Shown here: positions 38,609 through 47,323 of the stretch, in pieces
How positions within the stretch are numbered: position 1 is the stretch's first letter
Layout: each line of letters starts with the position of its first letter
From: JADJOY01 sp016713535 [NCBI: Deltaproteobacteria bacterium]
GTDB taxonomy: Bacteria; JADJOY01
Assembly (NCBI GenBank): GCA_016713535.1
Contig: JADJOY010000010.1
Span: 62,001 to 126,000 of the forward strand
Reading direction: 5' to 3'
Length of the DNA: 64,000 nucleotides
Made by a program: the position numbers and the translations under genes
Notes under the pieces: generated by a model
The model's input: only the letters and a program-made list of their open reading frames with translations
Told to the model about the DNA's origin: nothing
Database searches by the model: none

Positions 38609-40146
38609 GCCTCGACGAGAAGCTCACCGAGCTCGCCGAGCGTCGCGAGCGCCTGAAGCTCGGCGGCGGCGCCGACGCCATCGCCAAGCAACACGCCGCG
38701 GGGCGCAGCACGGCGCGCGAGCGCGTCGCGCTGCTCGCCGATCCCGAGACCTTCCACGAGCTCGGCCTCTTCGCCCGCCACCGCGCCACGCACTTCGGCA
38801 TGGAGAGCCGCGAGGTACCCGCCGACGCGGTCGTCACCGGCTCGGTGCAGGTCGACCAGCGGCCGGTGTTCGTGGCGAGCCAGGACTTCACCGCGAGCGG
38901 CGGCTCGGCGGGCGAGGTCCACTGCAACAAGATCGTCGAGACCATGAACCTGGCGATGAAGACCGGCTCGCCGTTCGTGTTCATCAACGACTCGGGGGGC
39001 GCGCGCGTCCAGGAAGGGATCGACGGGCTCGCCGGCTACGCGCGGGTGTTCCGCACCAACGTGATGCTCTCGGGGGTGGTGCCGCAGATCTCGATCGTCG
39101 CCGGGCCGTGCGCCGGCGGCGCCGCCTACAGCCCCGCGCTCACCGACTTCATCATCCACGTGAAGGGTGCGCAGATGTTCATCACCGGCCCGCAGGTGAT
39201 CAAGCAGGTCACCGGCGAGGTGGTGAGCGCCGACGCCCTCGGTGGGCCCGACGCGCAGACGGCGTCCGGCGTGGTGCACTTCATCGCCCGCGACGACGCC
39301 CACGCCATCGAGATCTGCCGCGCGCTGCTCTCGTTCCTGCCCGCCAACAACCTCGAGGACCCGCCGCGCCGCCCGTGGGACGAGGACATCCCGCCCGACC
39401 CCACCTTCCGCGAGGTGGTGCCCGGCGATCCCAAGCAGGCCTACGACGTGCGCGCGGTGGTGGCGCTCACCGTGGATCGCGGCGAATTCCTCGAGGTGCA
39501 GCCGGGCTTCGCGCCCAACCTGGTGGTGGGCTTCGGGCGCGTGGCGGGCCAGCCGGTGGGCGTGGTCGCGAACCAGCCGTCGGTGCTCGCGGGCGCCCTC
39601 GACATCGACGCGTCCGACAAGGCGTCGCGCTTCATCCGCTTCTGCAACGCTTTCAACGTGCCGCTCCTCAGCTTCGTCGACGTGCCCGGGTTCCTGCCCG
39701 GCGTCGAGCAGGAGCGCGGCGGCATCATCCGCCACGGCGCCAAGATGCTGTTCGCGTTCGCCGCCGCCACCGTGCCGAAGGTGACGGTGGTGCTGCGCAA
39801 GGCCTACGGCGGTGCCTTCGTGGCGATGTGCAGCAAGGACCTGGGCGCCGACCGCGTGTACGCGTGGCCCACCGCCGAGATCGCCGTGATGGGCCCCGAG
39901 GGCGCGAGCGAGATCGTGTTCCGGCGCGAGATCGCCGCCGCCGCCGATCCCGCCGCCAAGCGCCGCGAGCTCACCGACGAGTACCGGAAGGCCTTCCTGA
40001 GCCCGTTCCTCGCGGCGGCGCGCGCGCAGGCCGACGACATCATCGACCCCGCCGACACGCGGCGCTTCGTGGCGATCGCGCTCGACACCCTCGGCACCAA
40101 GCGCGAGCTCAGGCCCGCGAAGAAGCACGGCCTGATCCCGCTCTGA
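38605..40146 (+). CDS. acyl-CoA carboxyltransferase, methylmalonyl-CoA decarboxylase alpha/transcarboxylase 12S type
   Basis: A 513-residue crotonase-fold carboxyltransferase acting on propionyl- or acetyl-CoA and carboxybiotin. Conserved regions include RSTARERVALLADPETFHEL, FVFINDSGGARVQEGIDGLA, PQISIVAGPCAGGAAYSPAL, VPLLSFVDVPGFLPGVEQE, GGIIRHGAKMLFAFAAATVP and RKAYGGAFVAMCSKDLGAD. Length fits the family. With the upstream 5S-type subunit and the downstream carrier it forms a soluble transcarboxylase-like set that could swap a carboxyl group between oxaloacetate/pyruvate and methylmalonyl-/propionyl-CoA. Confidence 0.93.
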   Translation: MSLDEKLTELAERRERLKLGGGADAIAKQHAAGRSTARERVALLADPETFHELGLFARHRATHFGMESREVPADAVVTGSVQVDQRPVFVASQDFTASGGSAGEVHCNKIVETMNLAMKTGSPFVFINDSGGARVQEGIDGLAGYARVFRTNVMLSGVVPQISIVAGPCAGGAAYSPALTDFIIHVKGAQMFITGPQVIKQVTGEVVSADALGGPDAQTASGVVHFIARDDAHAIEICRALLSFLPANNLEDPPRRPWDEDIPPDPTFREVVPGDPKQAYDVRAVVALTVDRGEFLEVQPGFAPNLVVGFGRVAGQPVGVVANQPSVLAGALDIDASDKASRFIRFCNAFNVPLLSFVDVPGFLPGVEQERGGIIRHGAKMLFAFAAATVPKVTVVLRKAYGGAFVAMCSKDLGADRVYAWPTAEIAVMGPEGASEIVFRREIAAAADPAAKRRELTDEYRKAFLSPFLAAARAQADDIIDPADTRRFVAIALDTLGTKRELRPAKKHGLIPL

Positions 40147-40157
40147 GAGAACGCGAC

Positions 40158-40469
40158 ATGGCGACCCGCAAATCCCGCCGCACCGGCGACGCCGCGCAAC
40201 CGGACGCCGCCGCCAAGCCCGCCAAGCAGCCCGTCAAGCTCCGCACCCCCACGAGGAAGCGCCGCCGCGTCGGTAGCGAGCCGCTCGACGAGGAGACCCT
40301 CGCCGCGCTCTCCGCCGCGGTCGCGGCGTACCTCGGCCACACCGCGCGCATTCGCCACGTGCGGCTCATCCACCGCGCCGGCCCGAGCCTGTGGACCCAG
40401 ACGGCGCGGCAAGGCGTCCAGACCGCGTGGGCGGCCCTGCGATCGGCGCCCCACAGGGAGGTCCGGTGA
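40158..40469 (+). CDS. small accessory subunit of the transcarboxylase cluster
   Basis: A 103-residue basic protein. The first half is Lys/Ala/Pro-rich and probably disordered. The second has EPLDEETLAALSAAVAAYLG followed by RIRHVRLIHRAGPSLWTQTA. The helix and the WTQTARQ motif resemble the small delta/gamma-type subunits found between the carboxyltransferase and biotin carrier in decarboxylase operons, but it has no membrane anchor. Its stop overlaps the carrier start as GTGA. Likely a structural linker; this role is inferred from position. Confidence 0.65.
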   Translation: MATRKSRRTGDAAQPDAAAKPAKQPVKLRTPTRKRRRVGSEPLDEETLAALSAAVAAYLGHTARIRHVRLIHRAGPSLWTQTARQGVQTAWAALRSAPHREVR

Positions 40470-40873
40470 AGCTCCGCATCGCGGTCGACGAACGCGTCTA
40501 CGAAGTGGACGTCGAGGTCCTCGAGGAGCAGCGCCCCGAGCCGGTGGTGCCGACTCCCTACGCGCCCTACCCCGCCACCGCCGCGGTCCCGGCGCAGCAC
40601 GCCGCGCCGAGCAGCGGCGACGAGGGAGGCGACGGCGGCGAGGCGACGTCGGGCTCGGGCGTGCCGTGCAAGAGCCCGGTCAACGGCGTGGTCGTGAAGG
40701 TGGTCGTCGAGGTCGGCCAGCACATCGAGGCCGGCGCGCCGCTCATCATCCTCGAAGCGATGAAGATGCAGACCAGCGTCACCGCGCCGGTCGCCGGGAC
40801 CGTCGCCTCGATCCGCGTCGAGCCCGGGGCGGCCGTGAAGCGCGACCAGGTGGTGGTCGAGCTGGCCGAATAG
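40466..40873 (+). CDS. biotin carboxyl carrier protein
   Basis: A 135-residue carrier. After a short N-terminal domain (KLRIAVDERVYEVDVEVLEE) and a Pro/Ala/Gly/Asp-rich flexible linker, the lipoyl/biotinyl domain has PCKSPVNGVVVKVVVEVGQH, then EAMKMQTSV, where the central Lys of EAMKM is biotinylated. It closes with VAGTVASIRVEPGAAV. The start is a GTG at 40466 that overlaps the preceding stop. It shuttles CO2 between the two carboxyltransferases encoded upstream. Confidence 0.93.
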   Translation: MKLRIAVDERVYEVDVEVLEEQRPEPVVPTPYAPYPATAAVPAQHAAPSSGDEGGDGGEATSGSGVPCKSPVNGVVVKVVVEVGQHIEAGAPLIILEAMKMQTSVTAPVAGTVASIRVEPGAAVKRDQVVVELAE

Positions 40874-40907
40874 CGCTTCGCCTCCCGGCTTCCGCCGAGC
40901 GGTCCCG

Positions 40908-40975
40908 ATCCAGATCGATCCCTGGCGCCCGACGGAGCGGGCGCGCTCCAGGCCGCGGGGATCCGAACGCGATCA
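40908..40975. repeat. dispersed hairpin with GACGGAGC loop
   Basis: CCTGGCGCCCGACGGAGC followed by GGGCGCGCTCCAGG: stem GCGCCC/GGGCGC around a loop containing GGA, enclosed by CCTGG/CCAGG. It stands next to CAGATCGATCC. The same module appears at 41743-41762 and, inverted, at 49935-49965, where it is joined to GATCGATCGGCTGGAG. Confidence 0.7.
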
Positions 40976-41034
40976 CGGGATGGATCCCAGGAGCGGCCTT
41001 GACCGACGCGACCTGAGATGGTCACCTACTGGTC

Positions 41035-41298
41035 ATGAAGAGCGTCGGCATCGCGGATCTCAAGGCACACCTGAGCGAACACCTGCGCTCTGTCCGGAAC
41101 GGCGAGAGCCTGATCGTCCTCGATCGCCACACGCCGGTCGCGCGCGTCGTTCCCTTCGCGGCGGGTTCCGCGGCGCCAGCCGTGCGTCGCTCCAGGCGCG
41201 GCTACCCGTCGCTCGCCAAGGTACCGCTGCCACCCGCTCTGAAGGTCAGTGTCGACGTCGTCGATCTCCTCCTCGAGGAGCGCCAAGGCGAGCGGTGA
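41035..41298 (+). CDS. Phd/YefM-type antitoxin
   Basis: An 87-residue antitoxin. The N-terminus MKSVGIADLKAHLSEHLRSV and GESLIVLDRHTPVARVVP are the standard Phd-fold DNA-binding domain. The C-terminal part (VPLPPALKVSVDVVDLLLEE) would bind and neutralise the toxin. Overlaps the PIN toxin gene as GTGA, the usual arrangement, and probably represses its own promoter. Confidence 0.9.
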   Translation: MKSVGIADLKAHLSEHLRSVRNGESLIVLDRHTPVARVVPFAAGSAAPAVRRSRRGYPSLAKVPLPPALKVSVDVVDLLLEERQGER

Positions 41299-41711
41299 TC
41301 GCGTACATCGACTCGTCGGTGCTGCTGCGGATCGTGTTGGGCCAGCCCAACCGCCTGGCCGAGTGGCCACGCGTGACGCGCGGCGTATCGAGCGCGCTGC
41401 TGGTCACCGAGTGCCTCAGGACGCTCGATCGCCTTCGTGTCCGCGCGGAGCTCAGCGCGCAGGCCATCGCGATCCGTCGGGAGGCGGTCCACCGGCTGGC
41501 TGCCGAGATCGACCTGATGGCCGTCGACGAGCTCGTGCTCGGGCGAGCGGCTCAACCGCTACCGGTTCCGCTCGGCACGCTGGACGCGATCCATCTCGCT
41601 TCGGCGCTTGCGTTTCGGGAGAGCGAGATCCCGGACCTCGTGCTCACGACGCATGACCAAGCGCTTGGCCTCGCCGGACGCGCCAGTGGCCTCACCGTGA
41701 TCGGCTGCTGA
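41295..41711 (+). CDS. PIN-domain ribonuclease toxin (VapC-like)
   Basis: A 138-residue VapC-type toxin that would cleave RNA in a metal-dependent way. Acidic active-site residues are visible in AYIDSSVLLRIVLG (first Asp), SSALLVTECLRTL (Glu), PLGTLDAIHLASALAF (Asp) and LTTHDQALGLAGRASG (Asp). The start is a GTG overlapping the antitoxin stop. Forms a type II toxin-antitoxin pair with the preceding gene. Confidence 0.92.
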   Translation: MIAYIDSSVLLRIVLGQPNRLAEWPRVTRGVSSALLVTECLRTLDRLRVRAELSAQAIAIRREAVHRLAAEIDLMAVDELVLGRAAQPLPVPLGTLDAIHLASALAFRESEIPDLVLTTHDQALGLAGRASGLTVIGC

Positions 41712-41742
41712 GGCCAGGCCGGCCCTGCGATCGACTGGCGCG

Positions 41743-41813
41743 GCGCCCGACGGAGCGGGCGCGCTCCCGCCGATGGTCGCATCCCGGGTGTAGCCGCGGG
41801 GGTTCCATCCCCC
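41743..41813. repeat. dispersed hairpins between the PIN toxin and the PD40 gene
   Basis: GCGCCCGACGGAGCGGGCGC (41743-41762) and GGGGG-TTCCAT-CCCCC (41798-41813) followed by GTCGCC. The second is the reverse complement of the module repeated four times at 54737-55490. Confidence 0.7.
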
Positions 41814-41872
41814 GTCGCCGCCGCGGGGGCGGCAGGTCGGCGATTCGCTCGAGCGCGCCGGCAGGGCGCAGA

Positions 41873-43192
41873 ATGGTCGTCACCGTGAGAATCGCTCGAT
41901 GCAGCCGGCGCCGATCGGCTCCAGCCGGTGTGGGTGTCGCACGGCGAGGCCTTCGGGATCTCGCCCCTCTCTGCGCGGTAGTGCTCGGCCTCGGCTGCAC
42001 CGGCGGGGTCGAGGTCGTCAGTCAGAGCACGACCGGCGTCGTGGGCGAGGCCGCGAGCCACGGCACGGCACTCTCCGGCGATGGCCGCTTCGTCGCCTTC
42101 GAGTCGGAAGCGACGCTCACCGCCGGCCTCCCACCGGAAACGCTCTTCGACGTCTACGTGCGTGACGTGGAACTTCACACCACCACGCTCGTCAGCGCCG
42201 ATCACGCAGAGGCGACGAACGCGATCGATCCGTCGATCTCCGCCGATGGCCGCTGGGTCGCGTTCACCCGCCTCCCGACCCACGACTTCGAGGTCGCGCA
42301 CGTGTTCGTGTGGGATCGGCTGACCGGCGAGACCCGCCGCGTGAGCGAGACCGCCGACGGCACGCCCGGCGACGGCAACAGCAGCCGCGCGGAAGTGAGC
42401 GCGGACGGCCGCTTCGTGGTGTTCGAGTCGTTCGCGAGCAACCTCGTGCTCGGCGACAGCAACGGCACCGAGGACGTGCTGGTTCACGATCGCGAGGCCG
42501 GCACGCTCGAGCGGGTGTCGCTCACCTCGAGCGGCGCCGAGGCCGCAGGCGGGGCACCCGCGATCTCGGGCGACGGCCGATTCGTCTCGTTCGCGTCGCG
42601 CGCGACGGCGCTCGGCGCCACCACCCACGGCGACCTCTTCGTCCGCGACCGCGAGATCGGCACCACCGAGCGCGTGGCGATCGGCGTGGACCGACAGCAG
42701 CCGCTGTGGGCGCGCTTCGATGCGAGCGGCCGGCGGCTGCTCTACGCCCGCTTCGGCTGGTGCGTCGCGCTGCCTCCGCTGCCCGGCTGCACCGCGCCGC
42801 CCCACGAGCTCTGGATCCTCGATCGCGACACCGACACCCACACCCCCGTGGCACTCGACGTCGAGCTCCCGAGCGGCCTCGCTCCGCAGTACGGCTGGAG
42901 CGCCGATGGGAGTCGCGTGGCCTTCGCCACCAAGCTGGCGCTCGCGCCCGAGGACACGAACGCGTCGTCCGACGTGTACGTCGCCGAGCCAGCGACCGGC
43001 GACTTCCGGCTCGCGAGCGCCTCGGCCGACGGCACCCCAGCCAACGCGGCGAGCGGCGAGACGGCGATCTCGGCGGACGGTGCCTTCCTCACGTTCGCGT
43101 CGAGCGCGAACAACCTCGCCCCGCTCCCGGTTCCAACCGGCCTCCAGCAGATCTACCGCAAGGCCCTCGCGACGAGCGAGGGGGCGGGTTAG
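41873..43192 (+). CDS. PD40 (TolB-like) beta-propeller lipoprotein
   Basis: A 439-residue protein. After a basic N-terminus and a hydrophobic stretch there is a lipobox-like VVLGLGC (Cys about residue 43), then seven repeats of the type LSGDGRFVAF, each followed by DVxVxDRExGTxxRVS. These are WD40-like propeller blades of the PD40 family, presumably anchored at the outer membrane. The second half of the protein encoded at 14538-17085 is a paralogue. The start is uncertain: ATG at 41873 or GTG at 41885. Ligand unknown; TolB-like propellers bind proteins. Confidence 0.8.
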   Translation: MVVTVRIARCSRRRSAPAGVGVARRGLRDLAPLCAVVLGLGCTGGVEVVSQSTTGVVGEAASHGTALSGDGRFVAFESEATLTAGLPPETLFDVYVRDVELHTTTLVSADHAEATNAIDPSISADGRWVAFTRLPTHDFEVAHVFVWDRLTGETRRVSETADGTPGDGNSSRAEVSADGRFVVFESFASNLVLGDSNGTEDVLVHDREAGTLERVSLTSSGAEAAGGAPAISGDGRFVSFASRATALGATTHGDLFVRDREIGTTERVAIGVDRQQPLWARFDASGRRLLYARFGWCVALPPLPGCTAPPHELWILDRDTDTHTPVALDVELPSGLAPQYGWSADGSRVAFATKLALAPEDTNASSDVYVAEPATGDFRLASASADGTPANAASGETAISADGAFLTFASSANNLAPLPVPTGLQQIYRKALATSEGAG

Positions 43193-43560
43193 GCCCGCGA
43201 GCGCCAGCTCAGGTTGGGCGCCGCCGCGGAGCGACCGGGGTTCGGCAGGACCACCTGAACGAACGGGCGCCCCCGAACCCGACCGCCGGAACCTGCACGA
43301 CGCCGGGCGAACCTCCCCCAACCGCCCCTGGGGCCCCTTTTGGCCTAATTCGCGAGGTTTTCATGGCTCTTCAGCAGCCCTCCTGATCTCGGGGGCCGGC
43401 CGACGAGGATCCGCGCCGCCGGCGATCGGACGGGCGTCGACCGCCGCTGGCGCTCCACCCTCGGTGGCATCCCTCGCCTGGCGCTACCCGGCAGTCGTGT
43501 TTCCCCTTGGCCCGCCCTATCTTCGGCCAGCGACGCACCACGCTCGCACCCCATCATCCA
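43193..43560. other. intergenic region without a gene
   Basis: 368 bp between the PD40 lipoprotein and the M15 peptidase. It contains the palindrome GGGGCCCC followed by TTTT near 43332-43343, which may end the PD40 transcript, and a TATCTT hexamer at 43518-43523 that could serve the peptidase. No protein frame here shows recognisable features. Confidence 0.35.
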
Positions 43561-43571
43561 AGGAGATCCTC

Positions 43572-44211
43572 ATGGCCATCCTGTTCGCCCGACAGTGTCT
43601 TCTTGCAGCGGTTCCTGCGCGCCGGGGGCTACTATCGTCATGACATCGATGGGTTGCTCGGGCCGCTCAGCCGGGCTGCGCTCGAGCTCTTCGAAGCCGA
43701 CGGTGCCAACGTCCGAAGCGAGCTCGGCGCGTTCGACAAGCGCACCGAATCGACCCTCGCCACGATGCTCGTGCCGACGCAGCGCGCCGCGCGCAAGTTC
43801 ATGGCCGCCACGGGCGGCGCCGGCCTCACCAGCGGCCTGAGCGCTCGGCTGATTTCGGGAACCCGAACCTTCGCCGAGCAGGACCGGCTCTACGCTCAGG
43901 GACGGACCGAGCCCGGCAACGTCGTCACCAACGCTCGCGGCGGACAGAGCAACCACAACTACGGCATCGCCTGGGACGTCAGCATCTTCACCACGGCCGG
44001 CAAATACATCGACGCCCTCGCCGAGACGGGCCAGATGCAGTCGAAGGACGTCGCGGCGGAGTACGTGAAGCTCGGCCCCGTGGGCCGGGCCATGGGGCTC
44101 TTCTGGGGCGGCGACTGGGCCAAGCCCGATCGCCCTCACTTCCAGATGCTCGACAACGACCAGCTTCCGACCGTCCGCGACAAGTTCCTGAACGGCGGCA
44201 CGATCGTGTGA
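43572..44211 (+). CDS. M15-family peptidoglycan peptidase with a peptidoglycan-binding N-terminus, frameshifted at its start
   Basis: About 212 residues. The ATG at 43572 follows AGGAG by six bases and begins MAILFARQ. A one-base break near 43593 then moves the frame to FLQRFLRAGGYYRHDIDG, LLGPLSRAALELF, a peptidoglycan-binding-like repeat. The C-terminal part is a zinc D-Ala-D-Ala carboxypeptidase or L-Ala-D-Glu endopeptidase: ARLISGTRTFAEQDRLYAQG, then QSNHNYGIAWDVSIF (zinc His and Asp) and DRPHFQML (second His). This resembles phage-type endolysins, but no other phage gene is near. No signal peptide is visible. Confidence 0.8.
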
Positions 44212-44252
44212 GCCGCGGGGCGCCGAGGAGTCGGCCGGCGCGTGGACGCCGG

Positions 44253-44657
44253 CTACGACCTTCGCCGGCGAGGGCTCGGCCCCTCAGCCGCCACCCTCTT
44301 CTTCCGCGGCTTCGCCTGCTTGGGGGGCAGCGCGCTCGCGAAGGCGAAGGCGCGCGCGATCCACCCGGCAAGCTCGGCCGGGTCGCGGCGCTCGGGAGCC
44401 TCGATCGTCACGTATTCGCGCATGGTGCGCCCGAGCACCACGAACGGCCCCGCGTCCGGCTCGACGAGGAGCCGCTCGCGGTCCTCGGGCGAGAGCCGCA
44501 TCAGGAAGCGCGTCTCGTGGACCCCGGCGAACATGTTGCCGTTCACGAAGGCACACGGGCACCCGAACATCGCCCGCCGCTCGATCCCGAGCCCGCTCGG
44601 CAGGCACGAGTCGAAGAGCGCCACGTGCTCGGGAGTCACCGCCTTCCACTTGGACAT
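44253..44657 (-). CDS. TfoX N-terminal domain protein
   Basis: A 134-residue protein with the TfoX/Sxy N-terminal fold: GIERRAMFGCPCAFVNGNMF, AGVHETRFLMRLSPEDRERL and REYVTIEAPERRDP. The C-terminal tail is Lys/Arg-rich. Stand-alone TfoX-N proteins are common and, unlike the full-length competence regulator, have no established role. Divergent from the large propeller gene at 44783. Confidence 0.88.
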   Translation of the reverse strand: MSKWKAVTPEHVALFDSCLPSGLGIERRAMFGCPCAFVNGNMFAGVHETRFLMRLSPEDRERLLVEPDAGPFVVLGRTMREYVTIEAPERRDPAELAGWIARAFAFASALPPKQAKPRKKRVAAEGPSPRRRRS

Positions 44658-44782
44658 GGCCTCGCTCCTCCGATCCGCGCCCTGACCCGCACGCCGCTTT
44701 GCGGCAGCTTCGAGGCGGGTGGTACGATTCCCGGGCTGATTCGCGCATTTTCGCGCGATTTTCCACGCGGGCCGAAGCCTCC

Positions 44783-47287
44783 ATGACCCATCGATCCGGT
44801 GCGCCTCGCCGTGCCTTCGCTTTCCTCGTCGCGGTGCTCGCCGGCTTCTCGCTGCTGGCCCCGGCCGCCACCCCCGCCGCCACCTGGACGCCGGTCGTCA
44901 CCGGCGGCTTCGGCGACGTGAACGACGTCTACCCGTTCACCCTCGCTTCGTTCAACGGCTACCTCTACACCGGCGCCTTCAACCAGATCACCGGCGCCGA
45001 GCTGTGGCGCAGCGCCGACGGCACCACCTGGAGCCAGGTCAACGCCGACGGCTTCGGCGACCCGTACAACTCGGGCATTTACTCCATGGCGTTCTTCAAC
45101 GACGCCTTCTACGTGGGCACGCGCAACCTGCTCACCGGCTGCGAGCTGTGGCGCACCACCGACGGCACCACGTTCACGCAGGTGAACGCCGACGGCTTCG
45201 GCGACTCGCGGAACGAGCACTGCCTCTCCATGCGGGTCTTCGACCACGCGCTCTTCGTCGCCACCAGCAACTTCACCACGGGCGTCGAGATCTGGAGCAG
45301 CCTCGACGGCACCACATGGGCGCAGGTCGCGCCGGACGGGCTCGGCGACACCGCGAACATCGCCGGGCTCACCCTCGACCAGTTCGGCGAGTACCTCTAC
45401 CTGGGCACGGTGAACTTCGTGGCGGGCGGCGCCGTCTACCGCAGCCTCGACGGTGCCAACTGGACCCCGGTCACCCCCGCCGGGTTCGGCAGCGCCGACA
45501 ACCAGATGATGCACGGCATGACGCAGCTCGGCGGCCATCTGTACGTCGGCACCGGCAACGAGACGGGCGCCACCGAGATCGGCGCGGAGATCTGGCGTAC
45601 CGCCGACGGCACCGCCTGGACGCGCGTGGCCCAGGACGGCTTCGGCGACGAGAACAACGTCAAGATGCACGACATGAACGTGGTCTCCGGGAAGCTCTAC
45701 GTCGGCACCCGCAACAACATCACCGGCGGCGAGGTCTGGACCAGCACCGACGGGGTGACGTTCCAGCAGGAGAGCACCGACGGCTTCGGCGCGGCCCCCA
45801 ACGTCGGTGCCTACCGCTTCGCGCGCTTCGCCAACCGCCTCTACGCCGGCTTCGCCAACTACGACACGGGTCTCGAGATCTGGCGCAGGCCCCTCGACGA
45901 CGCCGACGACGACGGCGTCCTCGACGCGAGCGACGACTGCCCGTCGATCGCCAACCCGGCGCAGCGCGACGCGGACGGCGACGGTGTCGGCGATGCCTGT
46001 GACAACTGCCCGACCGTCTCGAACACCGATCAGTCCGACCAGGACGGGGACGGTGTCGGCACGCTCTGCGACTCCTGCGTGAGCACCGCCAACCCGACCT
46101 TCGCCCAGGTGGGCGCCGACGGGCTCGGCGACGCCTCCAACTGGCTCGTGACGCCGATCCCGAGCTTCGCCAACCAGCTCTACGCCGGCATCTTCGACGT
46201 CTTCCATGGCGGCGAGATCTGGCGCTCGGCCGATGGCACCACCTGGAACCAGGTGAGCTCCGGCGGCTTCGGTGACGCCACCAATTGGTACGACATCCCG
46301 GCGGTCGAGTTCGGCGGCTATCTCTACGCCGGCAGCTACAACCAGACCACCGGCCCGGTGATCCAGCGCAGTGCCAACGGCACCACCTGGGAACCCGTGT
46401 GGAAGTTCTCGGCCGACGCCCGCGAGGCGATCCCGATGCTGGTGTTCGGCGGCGCCCTCTACGTCGACGTGTGGAACAAGGCGACCGGCGCCGAGGTGTG
46501 GCGCACCACCGACGGCACCACCTTGACGCAGGTCAACGTGAGCGGCTTCGGCAACCCGCAGAACGAGATGCCGTACCCGATCGTGGAGTTCGGCGGCGCG
46601 CTCTACACCGGCACGATCAACCACGCCACCGGCACCGAGATGTGGCGCTCGTCCAACGGCACCACCTGGACCCAGGTCAGCGCGCCGGGCTTCGGTGACG
46701 TGAACAACGAAGAGGTGCGCTGGCTCGCCACGCTCGGCACCGCGCTCTACGCGGGCACCCGCAACCTCGTGACGGGCGGGGAGGTGTGGCGCTCGACCGA
46801 CGGCACGAGCTGGACGCAGGTGAGCGAGGACGGCTTCGGCGATCGCAGGAACTTCGAGGCGCACTTCCTGAAGACCCAGGGCGACACGTTGTGGGTGAGC
46901 ACCGCCAACGTCGACGCTGGCTCGCAGCTCTGGACCACCAAGGACGGCGTCACCTGGAAGCGCGCCGGCGCGGTGGGCTTCGGCGACCGCTACAACGAAT
47001 CCACGATCGCGATCGCCTCTTTCGGCAATTCGCTCTACTTCGGCACCTTGAACCGCCGCACCGGCGGCGAGATCTGGCGGCTGCCGCTCTTGACACCGGA
47101 CACCGACGGCGACGGCGTACCGGACTCGTGCGACGCGTTCCCGACCAACCCGGCGTGCGCCCGCCTCGCCGCGCCGGACGACCCCCGAGGTGCCGGCGCC
47201 GCGTGGATCCTGGCGAGCCCGCTCGCCTTCGCGCTGCTGTGGCGGTCGCGGCGGCGCGCCCGCCGCGGCGGCGCACGCGCCGAGTAG
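44783..47287 (+). CDS. secreted double seven-bladed beta-propeller protein with thrombospondin type 3 repeats
   Basis: An 834-residue exported protein. A signal peptide ends near AAT-PAA (about residue 33). Fourteen repeats of about 48 residues follow the pattern GTTWxQVxADGFGDxxN...LYxGTxNxxTGxExWRxxDG: seven before and seven after a central calcium-binding segment of thrombospondin type 3 repeats (DDDGVLDASDDCPSIANP, DGDGVGDACDNCPTVSN). A last DTDGDGVPDSCDAFP leads to a C-terminal hydrophobic helix and Arg-rich end (AAWILASPLAFALLWRSRRR), a sorting-signal-like tail. Probably displayed on the cell surface. Ligand or enzymatic role unknown. The ATG at 44783 directly precedes the signal peptide. 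Confidence 0.85.
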   Translation: MTHRSGAPRRAFAFLVAVLAGFSLLAPAATPAATWTPVVTGGFGDVNDVYPFTLASFNGYLYTGAFNQITGAELWRSADGTTWSQVNADGFGDPYNSGIYSMAFFNDAFYVGTRNLLTGCELWRTTDGTTFTQVNADGFGDSRNEHCLSMRVFDHALFVATSNFTTGVEIWSSLDGTTWAQVAPDGLGDTANIAGLTLDQFGEYLYLGTVNFVAGGAVYRSLDGANWTPVTPAGFGSADNQMMHGMTQLGGHLYVGTGNETGATEIGAEIWRTADGTAWTRVAQDGFGDENNVKMHDMNVVSGKLYVGTRNNITGGEVWTSTDGVTFQQESTDGFGAAPNVGAYRFARFANRLYAGFANYDTGLEIWRRPLDDADDDGVLDASDDCPSIANPAQRDADGDGVGDACDNCPTVSNTDQSDQDGDGVGTLCDSCVSTANPTFAQVGADGLGDASNWLVTPIPSFANQLYAGIFDVFHGGEIWRSADGTTWNQVSSGGFGDATNWYDIPAVEFGGYLYAGSYNQTTGPVIQRSANGTTWEPVWKFSADAREAIPMLVFGGALYVDVWNKATGAEVWRTTDGTTLTQVNVSGFGNPQNEMPYPIVEFGGALYTGTINHATGTEMWRSSNGTTWTQVSAPGFGDVNNEEVRWLATLGTALYAGTRNLVTGGEVWRSTDGTSWTQVSEDGFGDRRNFEAHFLKTQGDTLWVSTANVDAGSQLWTTKDGVTWKRAGAVGFGDRYNESTIAIASFGNSLYFGTLNRRTGGEIWRLPLLTPDTDGDGVPDSCDAFPTNPACARLAAPDDPRGAGAAWILASPLAFALLWRSRRRARRGGARAE

Positions 47288-47323
47288 TGCATTTCTCCCC
47301 GCATCCCGGTCACAATGGACGAG

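Noticed and set aside
43572-44211. Prophage lysis cassette
   Set aside because: The M15 peptidase resembles phage endolysins, but there is no holin, spanin or other phage gene within reach.
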